Of a stretch of 16,228 bases of DNA, positions 1 to 6,922 are shown one piece after another. Below the pieces are notes generated by a model. It was given only the letters and a program-made list of their open reading frames with translations. It did not search any database and was not told the DNA's origin. The stretch comes from RGIG4576 sp964613095. GTDB lineage: Bacteria; Bacteroidota; Bacteroidia; Bacteroidales; Muribaculaceae. Numbering within the stretch: position 1 is the stretch's first letter; each line of letters starts with the position of its first letter. The position numbers and the translations under genes are program-made. Where the stretch lies: positions 1-16,228 of the forward strand of contig CAZTFX010000049.1 in assembly GCA_964613095.1 (NCBI GenBank). Reading direction: 5' to 3'.

Positions 1-329
1 TCCTGTATCTGCTTTTGGTGTTCAACCTCCATTTGCTTGATGTTGGATTGCAGTTGCTCGATGGTTTCATCTCGGATTGCTATCTCGTCCCGTAAATCCT
101 CATTCTTGCGTTCCAATGATTTCATCTTACCGCTGCCGAAAAGAGAACTCACTCCGCTTGCAAGGGCTGTGGCTGCATCGGTGGCAACGCTTTTGAGTTT
201 GTCGGTGCGTATCTCCGATTTCACCTGTTTGAGTTCTTGCTCGGCAAGATCTATTTGGTGTTCCTTGTGCTGCCGTTCAGCCTCGATGTGTTCAAGCTCG
301 GCACGCTGCTTCTCGATGATAAAATCATT
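1..329 (-). pseudogene. Mobilization relaxase, C-terminal coiled-coil fragment (continues past the window edge)
   Basis: Read on the minus strand, the frame runs open from about 407 through 1 and off the window. It gives a charged, heptad-rich stretch (NDFIIEKQRAELEHIEAE, then KSLERKNEDLRDEIAIRDE and IEQLQSNIKQMEVEH) around a small Ala/Gly/Ser patch (TDAATALASGVSSLFGSG). That is the coiled-coil C-terminal half typical of Bacteroidales MobV/Pre-like relaxases, which nick mobilizable elements at oriT. It carries no start codon before an internal Met and is separated from its N-terminal half (598-1112) by the insertion at 330-597. The codons for NDF occur on both sides of the insertion because of the target duplication. 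The family call rests on remembered family features, without an alignment. It cannot be a functional gene here. Confidence 0.72.
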
Positions 330-597
330 TATTACTGTCCGATAAAAAATCAGAATCTCAAAAAATATTGTCGAAGCTATTGTATAGCGGTGATCGAGAG
401 AGTTTTTTCAATTACAAGCCCCTCTAAAACGCAGGTTTGAGTATGTTTGTGTCGGCTGTCCGATAAAAATTGGTCTGTTTTAGAGCTTGTGCATTAAAAG
501 AGGGGGCTTGTTATTCGAAAATATTGGTTTGGGCAGGTGTGTAGATGTGTGAAATGGCAATTTACTACACTTTGGATTTTTTTATCGGACACCAATA
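330..597. mobile_element. 268-bp non-autonomous IS-derived element (MITE-like) inside the relaxase
   Basis: The ends are TATTACTGTCCGATAAAAAA on the left (330-349) and the reverse complement of TATTGGTGTCCGATAAAAAA on the right (578-597), so 18 of 20 bases match as terminal inverted repeats. The element is flanked by a perfect 9-bp direct repeat AAAATCATT (321-329 and 598-606), as expected for a target-site duplication. Removing one copy rejoins the relaxase reading frame (LERNDF then IIEKQ). It has no transposase gene. A 9-bp duplication and the length of the ends would suit an IS4-type parent, which is inference. The same end occurs at 16176 near the other edge of the window. Confidence 0.78.
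414..511. repeat. Nested inverted repeats plus internal copy of the IS end
   Basis: Inside the small element, ACAAGCCCCTCT (414-425) is mirrored by AGAGGGGGCTTGT (499-511, one extra G). The overlapping CTCTAAAAC (422-430) is mirrored by GTTTTAGAG (477-485), so two alternative stems compete for the same left arm. Their loop contains a third copy of the terminal motif, CTGTCCGATAAAAA (456-469), in the same orientation as the left end but without the outer TATT. This suggests the element formed by internal deletion or nesting of two related ends. Confidence 0.6.
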
Positions 598-1112
598 AAA
601 ATCATTACGCTCCAAATGCTCCTTGCCTGTCTCTGTTTTGGATTGCCCTCGCTCCATTGATAGAATCTCGGTTGCCAGAGTCTGCATCTACATCATATCA
701 TCATCATTGAGCTTTCTGCTCTTGCCCGTATCGTGGTCCATCCAATCAAATACGATATGGGCGTGGTAGTTGGGCTTAAACCATTTGCCACCGATCTGAA
801 AACTCTCTTTGTCGTCTGGGTCGGCTCTCCTCCGAGCCAATGCCCCTCGTCTTTGTGTAGGAATATTTGAAGCGGTGTGATGCCCCAACGCTGTTGGCAC
901 TCCTCGCCAAACCTGCGAACATCCTCTAATGTGGTGTCTAGCTTGATGAGCAGTACACCCTCATGAATGGGTGAGCATCCTGCTACCTTGATAATCTTGC
1001 CACTCTTGGTTTTGCGTTCTCGCTCTCCGAAATTCGGACTATCTGAACAAGCTACAAATGTAGCAACCAATGCTACTATTCCCAATAGCGAAATTAAAAA
1101 ATTCTTTTTCAT
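598..1112 (-). pseudogene. Mobilization relaxase N-terminal part fused to a lipoprotein signal; frameshifted and stopped
   Basis: From 1112 the minus strand reads MKKNFLISLLGIVALVATFVAC, a lipoprotein-type signal with Cys22. It then passes directly into relaxase sequence (RERKTKSGKIIKVAG, IHEGVLLIK, WGITPLQIFLHKDEGHW). Near 823-830 the reading frame shifts. The relaxase continues in another frame with DPDDKESFQIGGKWF and the metal-binding NYHAHIVFDW, then meets an amber codon at 688-690 where the family normally has Gln. Coding sense continues after it (MQTLATEILSMERG, GKEHLERNDF) up to the insertion at 597. The gene therefore has at least four lesions: a replaced N-terminus, a frameshift, a nonsense codon and an insertion. 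The HxDE (HKDEGHW) and HxH (NYHAH) residues are still readable. Relaxase identity is from family recognition. The signal-peptide fusion is seen directly, but whether it is ever translated is unknown. Confidence 0.72.
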
Positions 1113-1148
1113 AATAAACCATTAAAATGATTTATTATGAAAAAGAAT
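1101..1148. repeat. Perfect 18-bp inverted repeat carrying mirrored ATGAAAAAGAAT starts
   Basis: ATTCTTTTTCATAATAAA (1101-1118) is repeated exactly as its reverse complement at 1131-1148, separated by 12 bases. Each arm contains the same 5' coding start (ATG AAA AAG AAT), so both strands begin an ORF with MKKN. On minus this is the relaxase chimera from 1112. On plus it is a 40-aa frame at 1137-1259 with no recognisable content. The structure could be a hairpin, or the scar of a fold-back duplication. No terminator-like GC stem is present. Confidence 0.7.
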
Positions 1149-1304
1149 GATAATGCTCGAAATATATTAATAAAATATGATATTTCAAATGGTTGTATAT
1201 ATAATCCTCTGAAAATTAATTTAACCAAATCAATGAATTGTAATAAATTTACTCATTAAGTTTTTGTCTATATGACTTAAATATTATTGAATAGTAATCA
1301 AATT

Positions 1305-1589
1305 TCAATTATTTACATACACAACACTATATGGAACAATCGTGTTTACGAGATCTATTTTCTTTATGTCTTGAATCATTTCATCTTCTATGCCAAAATC
1401 TTTTGCTATACCGTCTATAGTTTTTGTTATTTCTCCATTTTTAAAAATCTTCGCTTGTAAAAGAACACCATCCAAATTGGAATTAATTATAATATCTATA
1501 TTTTCTTTATCGTTTTCTTGTGCTGAGATGGTGTCTTCAATAATAGTAGTAACAAACCGAAAATATTTGGAATTTTTATAACATGACAC
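1305..1589 (-). CDS. Hypothetical 94-aa protein
   Basis: I do not recognise this protein. It is acidic and Ile/Asp/Glu-rich (NDKENIDIIINSNLDGV, IEDEMIQDIKKIDLV) with no signal peptide and no Cys pairs. A small soluble alpha/beta protein is plausible. The only usable in-frame start is GTG at 1589, since no ATG lies upstream before the TAA at 1602-1604. That TAA ends another open stretch in the same frame 12 bases upstream, so this ORF may be the downstream half of one broken gene, or a separate small gene translated after it. The surrounding DNA is very AT-rich compared with the operon that follows. A small immunity-type protein is possible from size and acidity only. Confidence 0.4.
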   Translation of the reverse strand: MSCYKNSKYFRFVTTIIEDTISAQENDKENIDIIINSNLDGVLLQAKIFKNGEITKTIDGIAKDFGIEDEMIQDIKKIDLVNTIVPYSVVYVNN

Positions 1590-1601
1590 ATTTAAAGATG
1601 A

Positions 1602-1766
1602 TTAAATGTTTCCAATCGGAGTTTTCGCAATCATTGGAATTATTAAAGAGGAAGAAAAACCTTCTCTATTCTCAAAATGAGAATAATCCCATAAGGGTAC
1701 AGCTCTATATTGTTCTTTAGTAATAGTATCTCCTATTAATGCGTTTATCTCTAGTGGTAAAGCTAT
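1602..1766 (-). pseudogene. C-terminal fragment of an unidentified protein (54 codons, no start)
   Basis: Minus-strand codons from 1766 to the TAA at 1602 read as a normal-looking protein tail (LPLEINALIGDT, EQYRAVPLWDYSHFENREG, SLIIPMIAKTPIGNI). There is no ATG near the beginning and a stop codon immediately upstream (1767-1769). It appears to be the 3' remnant of a larger gene whose upstream part was lost at a junction around 1767-1800, just before the glycosyltransferase operon. The 94-aa ORF at 1305-1589 follows in the same frame 12 bases later. I cannot assign a family. Confidence 0.45.
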
Positions 1767-1794
1767 TTAATGCTGAAGCATTAGATTGCATGTT

Positions 1795-1826
1795 AACCGC
1801 GTGTAAACGCAGTGCTACGTGCGGTT
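1795..1826. other. Hairpin at the end of the glycosyltransferase operon
   Basis: AACCGCGTGTA (1795-1805) can pair with TACGTGCGGTT (1816-1826) around a 10-base loop, with two G-U pairs in plus-strand RNA. In minus-strand RNA, the orientation of the operon that ends at 1831, those two become mismatches, and no U-tract follows. It is therefore a weak terminator candidate, or simply the boundary between the operon and the decayed region. Confidence 0.35.
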
Positions 1827-1830
1827 GTAA

Positions 1831-2643
1831 TCAGGTTGTGGGGATTGAAATCCAATAGAGTGGTACCAAGTCGGGATATCCTCTTGAATGGCTCCATTTT
1901 TGAGGAACAATCACGATTTTATCGGGATTGGGATTAAGCCATGCCGCCCACCAACTTTCCAATGTGTTGGCTGTTATATTGTGCTTCGCATGATTGAATA
2001 TTTGAATTATAGAGAAATGATGATGTGGTGCCGCACTTATACAAATATGTTCTTTTTCGTTTAACAACAGGTTCTCTCGTACCCATTTTTCATCATCGGT
2101 AATAACTACAAAAAACGGATTTTCTATAAAATTGCGGATGTGCGCAATTGCCCAATTATAATAATCCTTCGTGCAAGTGTTTTCTTTGCTTTTAGGACGG
2201 TAGACGTGGATTGCAACCGATTCTTTTTCCTTTTCAAGCATTTTTATGAGACTTTGAGTCCCTTGCGTGAGCTTTTTTACAGGCACGGTAAATGCTTTTT
2301 CTATTTCTTTTGGCATGCAGTCAAAATAGCGAAAAGACAGCCAAGAGCCGTCGAAATAGGTGTCGGTAAGTTCCAGAACTTCGGCGTTATAGGAATTATC
2401 GGGTTCTTTATAGTCGGTTCCAATGCATTTTACACCCGATAATCTGCCTATCAATGATTTGTGGACACTATTGACTTGTTCACGTGTGGCTATTGACCTG
2501 TGTGGCAGGTTGGGAAACATTTTTATTATACGATCATCGGAAAGATGAATAAGTGTTTCGGGTTGATTTTTAAGTAATCTCAAAAAGAAGGCATATTGAA
2601 ACATTTGTTCGCCAACACTGCCCGATATTTTAACGATATTCAT
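1831..2643 (-). CDS. Glycosyltransferase family 11 (alpha-1,2-fucosyltransferase-like), divergent
   Basis: Family 11 enzymes transfer fucose from GDP-fucose in alpha-1,2 linkage onto surface glycans. Family marks are the N-terminal ISGSVGEQMFQYAFF (residues 6-20, for the usual GGLGNQMFQYAFF), the YFDGSW patch near 97-101, FVVITDDEKWV near 178-188, and NTLESWWAAWLN near 226-237 (for the usual NSTFSWWAAWL). The central donor-binding motif, normally HIRRGD, here reads HVYRPK (146-151). The second Arg is kept, but the first Arg and the Asp are lost, so donor specificity or activity may differ. Length (270 aa) is close to the family norm. No signal peptide or membrane segment is seen. It is the last gene of the yfhO-methyltransferase-GT operon, with an 18-base gap to the gene before it. 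Family membership is fairly secure; the fucosyl specificity is inference. Confidence 0.8.
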   Translation of the reverse strand: MNIVKISGSVGEQMFQYAFFLRLLKNQPETLIHLSDDRIIKMFPNLPHRSIATREQVNSVHKSLIGRLSGVKCIGTDYKEPDNSYNAEVLELTDTYFDGSWLSFRYFDCMPKEIEKAFTVPVKKLTQGTQSLIKMLEKEKESVAIHVYRPKSKENTCTKDYYNWAIAHIRNFIENPFFVVITDDEKWVRENLLLNEKEHICISAAPHHHFSIIQIFNHAKHNITANTLESWWAAWLNPNPDKIVIVPQKWSHSRGYPDLVPLYWISIPTT

Positions 2644-2661
2644 AATCTTGTTTTAATTGTT

Positions 2662-3375
2662 TTAGAACCACAGTGAAAAATTCTGATGGGGAAGTTTAGG
2701 GGTAGCAACTATTACAGCCATTTTCCCATTGCTGAAAGTCATTCCGGTGGAAGCTGCGTCTCGGCATGCTTCCCACAAGGCTTTCAATACTTTGTTTTTA
2801 TTTATGTTGCGAATTATTATCACACCTTTCTGTTGTCTTATTTTATGCAAATAACTCAGGACTTGGCTGTATTCGTTTTCTTTTACGTCATTTATAAGTA
2901 TAAACGGTGATTTTTCTCCCGATTGGGTGATGTTATAGGATTTAATGCTTTCTTCAAAAGATAAAAAATTATGCACCTTATTACCCAATCCTGATAGTAT
3001 TTCTTGGGTAATAGGATATTCATTTATATTGGCTTCACACAGATATAATTCTATTCCGGAGGAAACAGTAAGCATGCTTGCACTTGAAACACCATAATTG
3101 GTCCCAAGTTGTAGGATTTCCGACGGATTAAAATAATTCACTATCCGGAAGAGTAATTTTGCGTTTTTAAGAGAAATTATTCTAGGATGTCGCCAGAAAG
3201 ATTTACTCCGGGATATTGCCAGACTGCGCATATTCTCAATATCATCGTAGGCGTAATAAGGTAAACGACATCGAAGCACATTCAGCACGAAACCGAATGC
3301 AAAAGGGGAATGAATACCATGCCCTTTACTGCGATGATAACGTTTTAACGCTGTGAGATATCGTTTAATTCTCAT
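2662..3375 (-). CDS. Class I SAM-dependent methyltransferase-like protein
   Basis: The 237-aa protein begins with a basic segment containing KGHGIHSPFAFGFVLNVL (residues 18-34), which I associate with a Bacteroidetes family found beside YfhO-type genes. A Rossmann motif I follows, EILQLGTNYGVSSASML (86-102), with an acidic residue ending strand beta-2 (YLCEAN, Glu114). The fold is therefore a class I methyltransferase, similar in outline to the O-methyltransferase/methyltransferase-24 group. The C-terminal half (FILINDVKEN, VIIIRNINKN) replaces the usual post-motif sequence with a variant lacking obvious metal-binding residues, so catalysis is uncertain. It starts 21 bases after the stop of the YfhO gene and ends 18 bases before the glycosyltransferase, so co-transcription is likely. 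The substrate cannot be read from the sequence. Confidence 0.7.
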   Translation of the reverse strand: MRIKRYLTALKRYHRSKGHGIHSPFAFGFVLNVLRCRLPYYAYDDIENMRSLAISRSKSFWRHPRIISLKNAKLLFRIVNYFNPSEILQLGTNYGVSSASMLTVSSGIELYLCEANINEYPITQEILSGLGNKVHNFLSFEESIKSYNITQSGEKSPFILINDVKENEYSQVLSYLHKIRQQKGVIIIRNINKNKVLKALWEACRDAASTGMTFSNGKMAVIVATPKLPHQNFSLWF

Positions 3376-3396
3376 TCCTTTAGCCTCCTGTCGGGG

Positions 3397-5895
3397 TTAT
3401 TCCTGTTTCTTGTTTTTACGATGGTAACGATAAAGAAAAATACCCAAACTTACTGCAATAGCCAAATATATGATGGATATTGCCGCATAGGCAACACGGT
3501 CGGCAGCAATAATTTTATCAGGTTCAAATTTGAAGTTAATGCCATGACTTCCTGCCGGAACTTTCAATGCACGCAGTACATAATTAACACGTGCTATGTC
3601 AACCGGCTTTTCATCAATGGTAGCTTTCCATCCCCATGGGAAATAAATCTCGGAGAAAACTGCAACACCTCCGTTTTGAGATACGGCATGATAATTCAAC
3701 TCATTTGGTGCATAAGTGGTTTCGTAGATGGTATCACCCGGAAGTTTTTGTGTGGCGTGTTCACCCAAAATTGATTTAAACTTGGAGTCGGCAACTGCGG
3801 TTGAATCGGCTTTGAAAGTGGAAAGATAAGCCATTTCTTCATTCGGGCTGTTTACGTAATCTACTTTGTTTACCCACCAAGCATTACCCAAAGCATCGGG
3901 ATTCTGCATTGCAGTATTGTCATCGACAATGAAATACTTGGTATTAAGCATGTTCAATACCTCTTGATTGTTTCGAGATATTTGATGATCGATAAGATCT
4001 TGATAACGAGTAAGTTTTGCAGCGTGGTAACCGCCTATCATCTTGTGATAGTAAGATGGAGAAGCTTCTCCAAACTTATTCACATCCAAAACGCGATAAT
4101 TCATCGCCGTGTCTTGTAGAATTTGTTTATCTACAGGACGAGCTGCAATCTGTTCGTTTTGAGGCATTGGAGCCGTAAATGATGTTGTACTGATGTATCT
4201 CTTGTTTACCGAGAACATATCCACAAGAATCACCACCGCCAAAATCAAGCCTCCAACGGTTGTGTTAACCTTTTTCGTAACCACCAAAAGTAATGCCCCA
4301 AAACCCATAATGACGAAAATGAGACTGCGTAATGCGTCAGCCTTAACCATATCCAAACGTATTTCTTCAACGGCGTTGAACAGGCTTGGAACTTGTACGG
4401 CAACTCCGGTGGTTATATATTGTTCTTTTTCCTGAATGGAAAAGCCTCCGAACATTCCGGGTGATATATAAATAAACAAGCAGATTATTGCCGTGAAAGC
4501 AAATGAACCAAGTATAATTTTGCTGTGCTTGTCAAAGAACTCTTGTTCGGTGAAAATTTTATTCAAAGCAAGTGCCGCAAGTAAAGGTATGGTGAGTTCC
4601 AGTACAACAAATGCACTTGCAACGGTTCTGAATTTATTGTAGAAAGGGAAGTGGTCAATCATAAAATCGGTGAACCACATTGCATTATGTCCCCATCCCA
4701 TCAGTAGAGAGAGTAATGTTGCCACAAGCAAAGCCCATTTTAAAGCACCTTTTACTGCAACACAACCTATCAGGAATAATGCGAAAACAATCACACCTAC
4801 ATATACAGGACCGTTGGTCATAGGTTGATCTCCAAAATATTGAGGAAATTGAGCCAAATATTGATATTCTTCGGCAGAAATCTTTCCTGAGTTGAAAAGT
4901 TCTTGAGCCTTAGTGGTTTCAGCTAACGACATAAGTTTATTGTTTCCCCTTTCAGGGCGAATAGTAGCTCCTCCTTTCACATTTGGAACGATAAGACTTG
5001 CTGTTTCGTCGATACCATAGCTCCAAGCGGTAATATAGTCCTTATCAAGACCTTTTGACGTACCACCGATACCATTTGTTACCGTAAGTTCGGAATGACC
5101 ACCGCGCATGGTTTCCTTGCTGTATTCATAAGTTCCGTAAAGATTTGGTGCATTTGCCGCTATTGCAAGAATTGCAGCGATAGCCAATATTCCGGTGGAA
5201 ATACCCCAATCTTTCATTTTTTTCTCTTTGATTGCAGAAATCAAATAACCTATTGTCATTGCAACTATCAAAAATGCAAAGTAATAAGTCATTTGGAAGT
5301 GATTGGACGCAATTTGCATTGTTGCACCCAAAGCTGCAACGATTCCCCCCAATACATATTTTTTACGATAACACCACACAATACCGGCTATTGTGGGTGG
5401 AACATAGGATAATGTGACAAATTTCCAAATGTGTCCGGCTCCTATCAATATGAAAAAATAAGAAGAAAATGCGTAAGCAATAGCACCAAACAAGGCAATA
5501 TACCACCTTACATTAAACGCAAGTAATAAAATGTAAAATCCTATCATCATCATAAAGATAAGATTGGCAGGGGCGGGTAGTCCCAAGCCATAAACTTTAC
5601 CAATCCAATTTAACAACTTGGTACTTTCATAAGACGGAGAAATTTGGAATGTAGGCATACCGGAAAATAGAGAATTGGTCCATCTGGTGACTTCTCCTGT
5701 AGCTTCGGTGTATGCTTTGGCTTCTTGACCGTTGGCTATACCTTGTGTTGTATCATGTTGCTGAAGCACATTGCCGTTGATTGCGTCGGGGTAAAAATAA
5801 GCCAATGAAATTACAGCCATAACGACAACAGCCAATACGGTATAAAGTATGTTCTTATTTTTAAAAATGCTTGATTTCTTCTTTTCTTGATTCAT
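3397..5895 (-). CDS. YfhO family polytopic membrane protein (GT-C-like)
   Basis: At 832 aa this is a large integral membrane protein. A short basic cytoplasmic N-terminus is followed by TM1 (about 16-35) and an extracytoplasmic loop with QQHDTTQGIANGQEAKAY and WTNSLFSGMPTFQI, the loop conserved in Bacteroidetes YfhO proteins. Many hydrophobic helices follow. A soluble C-terminal region contains VFSEIYFPWGWKATIDEKPV and VLRALKVPAGSHGI, and a last TM helix lies near 801-823 with a basic tail. YfhO proteins are GT-C-fold glycosyltransferase-like enzymes. In Gram-positive bacteria they glycosylate lipoteichoic acid using lipid-linked sugars. By analogy this one probably transfers a sugar from a polyprenyl carrier on the periplasmic face. 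The acceptor is unknown. It is the first gene of a three-gene operon, divergent from xerD. Confidence 0.88.
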   Translation of the reverse strand: MNQEKKKSSIFKNKNILYTVLAVVVMAVISLAYFYPDAINGNVLQQHDTTQGIANGQEAKAYTEATGEVTRWTNSLFSGMPTFQISPSYESTKLLNWIGKVYGLGLPAPANLIFMMMIGFYILLLAFNVRWYIALFGAIAYAFSSYFFILIGAGHIWKFVTLSYVPPTIAGIVWCYRKKYVLGGIVAALGATMQIASNHFQMTYYFAFLIVAMTIGYLISAIKEKKMKDWGISTGILAIAAILAIAANAPNLYGTYEYSKETMRGGHSELTVTNGIGGTSKGLDKDYITAWSYGIDETASLIVPNVKGGATIRPERGNNKLMSLAETTKAQELFNSGKISAEEYQYLAQFPQYFGDQPMTNGPVYVGVIVFALFLIGCVAVKGALKWALLVATLLSLLMGWGHNAMWFTDFMIDHFPFYNKFRTVASAFVVLELTIPLLAALALNKIFTEQEFFDKHSKIILGSFAFTAIICLFIYISPGMFGGFSIQEKEQYITTGVAVQVPSLFNAVEEIRLDMVKADALRSLIFVIMGFGALLLVVTKKVNTTVGGLILAVVILVDMFSVNKRYISTTSFTAPMPQNEQIAARPVDKQILQDTAMNYRVLDVNKFGEASPSYYHKMIGGYHAAKLTRYQDLIDHQISRNNQEVLNMLNTKYFIVDDNTAMQNPDALGNAWWVNKVDYVNSPNEEMAYLSTFKADSTAVADSKFKSILGEHATQKLPGDTIYETTYAPNELNYHAVSQNGGVAVFSEIYFPWGWKATIDEKPVDIARVNYVLRALKVPAGSHGINFKFEPDKIIAADRVAYAAISIIYLAIAVSLGIFLYRYHRKNKKQE

Positions 5896-5919
5896 AGTTT
5901 TTTAATTTTAATTTAGGTG

Positions 5920-5927
5920 TAAAGTTA
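5920..5927 (-). promoter_or_regulatory. Possible -7 box for the yfhO operon
   Basis: On the minus strand this reads TAACTTTA, seven of eight to the Bacteroidetes TAnnTTTG box. It lies 25 bases before the ATG at 5895 in the 71-bp divergent intergenic region. No clear -33 TTTG is seen at the usual distance. Confidence 0.4.
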
Positions 5928-5947
5928 CAAAAAACATTTATTTTTTA

Positions 5948-5955
5948 TAGCTTTG
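5948..5955 (+). promoter_or_regulatory. -7 promoter box for xerD
   Basis: TAGCTTTG matches the Bacteroidetes -7 consensus TAnnTTTG exactly. It sits 11 bases before the xerD ATG, so the transcript would have a very short leader. The -33 TTTG is not obvious. Confidence 0.45.
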
Positions 5956-5966
5956 TAGTGTAGAAG

Positions 5967-6881
5967 ATGAGAAATATTCATGACATAGACGATGTATTGC
6001 GTAGATATATAGTGTATCTGCGTTTGGAAAAAGGTCTTTCTGAAAATACAGGGGAGTCCTATTGTTATGATATAATGAAATTTTTAGGCTATCTGCGTGA
6101 CCGAAAAACTGTCGTTGACGTGGTTGCCGATGATTTACATGAATTTGTATGTTGTCTTCAAGATTTAGGAGTGGCAGTTGCCACACAAGCTCGAATAATC
6201 GCAGGGATAAAGTCGTTTTATAAATTTCTTAAAATAGAAGGTTTTATAGATAATAATCCCACTACTTTATTGGCAACACCGCAAAAGGGAAGACATCTGC
6301 CAACGGTTCTTACAGTAGAAGAAATAGACTCGATGATAGGAGCCATTGATATGAGTAAACCCGAAGGCATACGCAATAGGGCTATTATAGAGACCCTTTA
6401 TGGTTGTGGATTACGGGTTAGCGAACTTGTTGACATGCAGATAAGCAATATTTATGCCGAAGAAGGGTATGTAGTGGTGATAGGAAAAGGAAATAAACAA
6501 AGACTTGTTCCTATATCGCAGGTAGCACTTGATTTAATTGAAGATTATAAATCGAGTGAACGTGCCAATCTCTTAATAAAATCGGGTGAGGAGAATTTTT
6601 TGTTTTTGAATCGTCGAGGTTCAAGGCTATCGCGTGTGATGATTTTTTATATCATTAAAAATCTGTGTGAACTTGCCGGAATAAGGAAAAACGTCAGTCC
6701 ACACACCCTTCGACATTCATTTGCCACGCATTTGCTTGAAGGTGGAGCTAATTTGCGTGCTATTCAGCAAATGTTAGGACATGAAAGCATTACCACCACC
6801 GAAATTTATGTCCACATAGATCGTAGCTTCTTGCGTGAAGAAATTTTGAATCATCACCCGAGAAATATGATGAAAAGATGA
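5967..6881 (+). CDS. xerD: Site-specific tyrosine recombinase XerD
   Basis: The 304-aa protein has the full Xer layout. An N-terminal SAM-like DNA-binding domain spans about 1-100 (YIVYLRLEKGLSENT, YDIMKFLGYL). The catalytic domain carries Arg150 (GCGLRVSEL), Lys174 (VIGKGNKQRLVP), His246 and Arg249 (HTLRHSFATHLL), His272 (MLGHESITTTEIY) and the nucleophile Tyr281. With XerC it resolves chromosome dimers at dif before division. Length and motifs are those of the housekeeping enzyme, not a phage or transposon integrase, which usually carries an N-terminal arm-binding domain. The start is the ATG following an exact TAnnTTTG box, and the gene is divergent from the yfhO operon. The secreted phosphodiesterase gene begins 41 bases downstream with its own promoter-like box. 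Confidence 0.93.
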   Translation: MRNIHDIDDVLRRYIVYLRLEKGLSENTGESYCYDIMKFLGYLRDRKTVVDVVADDLHEFVCCLQDLGVAVATQARIIAGIKSFYKFLKIEGFIDNNPTTLLATPQKGRHLPTVLTVEEIDSMIGAIDMSKPEGIRNRAIIETLYGCGLRVSELVDMQISNIYAEEGYVVVIGKGNKQRLVPISQVALDLIEDYKSSERANLLIKSGEENFLFLNRRGSRLSRVMIFYIIKNLCELAGIRKNVSPHTLRHSFATHLLEGGANLRAIQQMLGHESITTTEIYVHIDRSFLREEILNHHPRNMMKR

Positions 6882-6889
6882 TAATTTGC

Positions 6890-6897
6890 TATATTTG
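6890..6897 (+). promoter_or_regulatory. -7 promoter box for the phosphodiesterase gene
   Basis: TATATTTG fits TAnnTTTG, lies 25 bases before the ATG at 6923 and starts just after the xerD stop codon. A second partial TTTG occurs at 6885-6888. The -33 element is not clear. Confidence 0.4.
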
Positions 6898-6922
6898 TAA
6901 AATCATATAAACAATAATTGCT

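Noticed and set aside
37..345. 102-aa plus-strand ORF at the left edge
   Set aside because: It is the complement of the relaxase coiled-coil coding frame; its Ser/Leu/Arg-rich composition is a shadow effect.
1137..1259. 40-aa plus-strand ORF starting MKKNDN from the inverted repeat
   Set aside because: Its start is only the mirror copy of the minus-strand start; no promoter, no recognisable motif, very AT-rich codons.
1769..1782. Palindrome AATGCTGAAGCATT as an attachment or operator site
   Set aside because: Only 6-bp arms in AT-rich DNA with no second copy in the window; not distinguishable from chance.
5967..6881. Tyrosine recombinase as an integrase or phase-variation invertase of a mobile element
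   Set aside because: Length, motifs and core-gene context are those of housekeeping XerD; it is 9 kb from the inverted repeat and has no att-like sites beside it.
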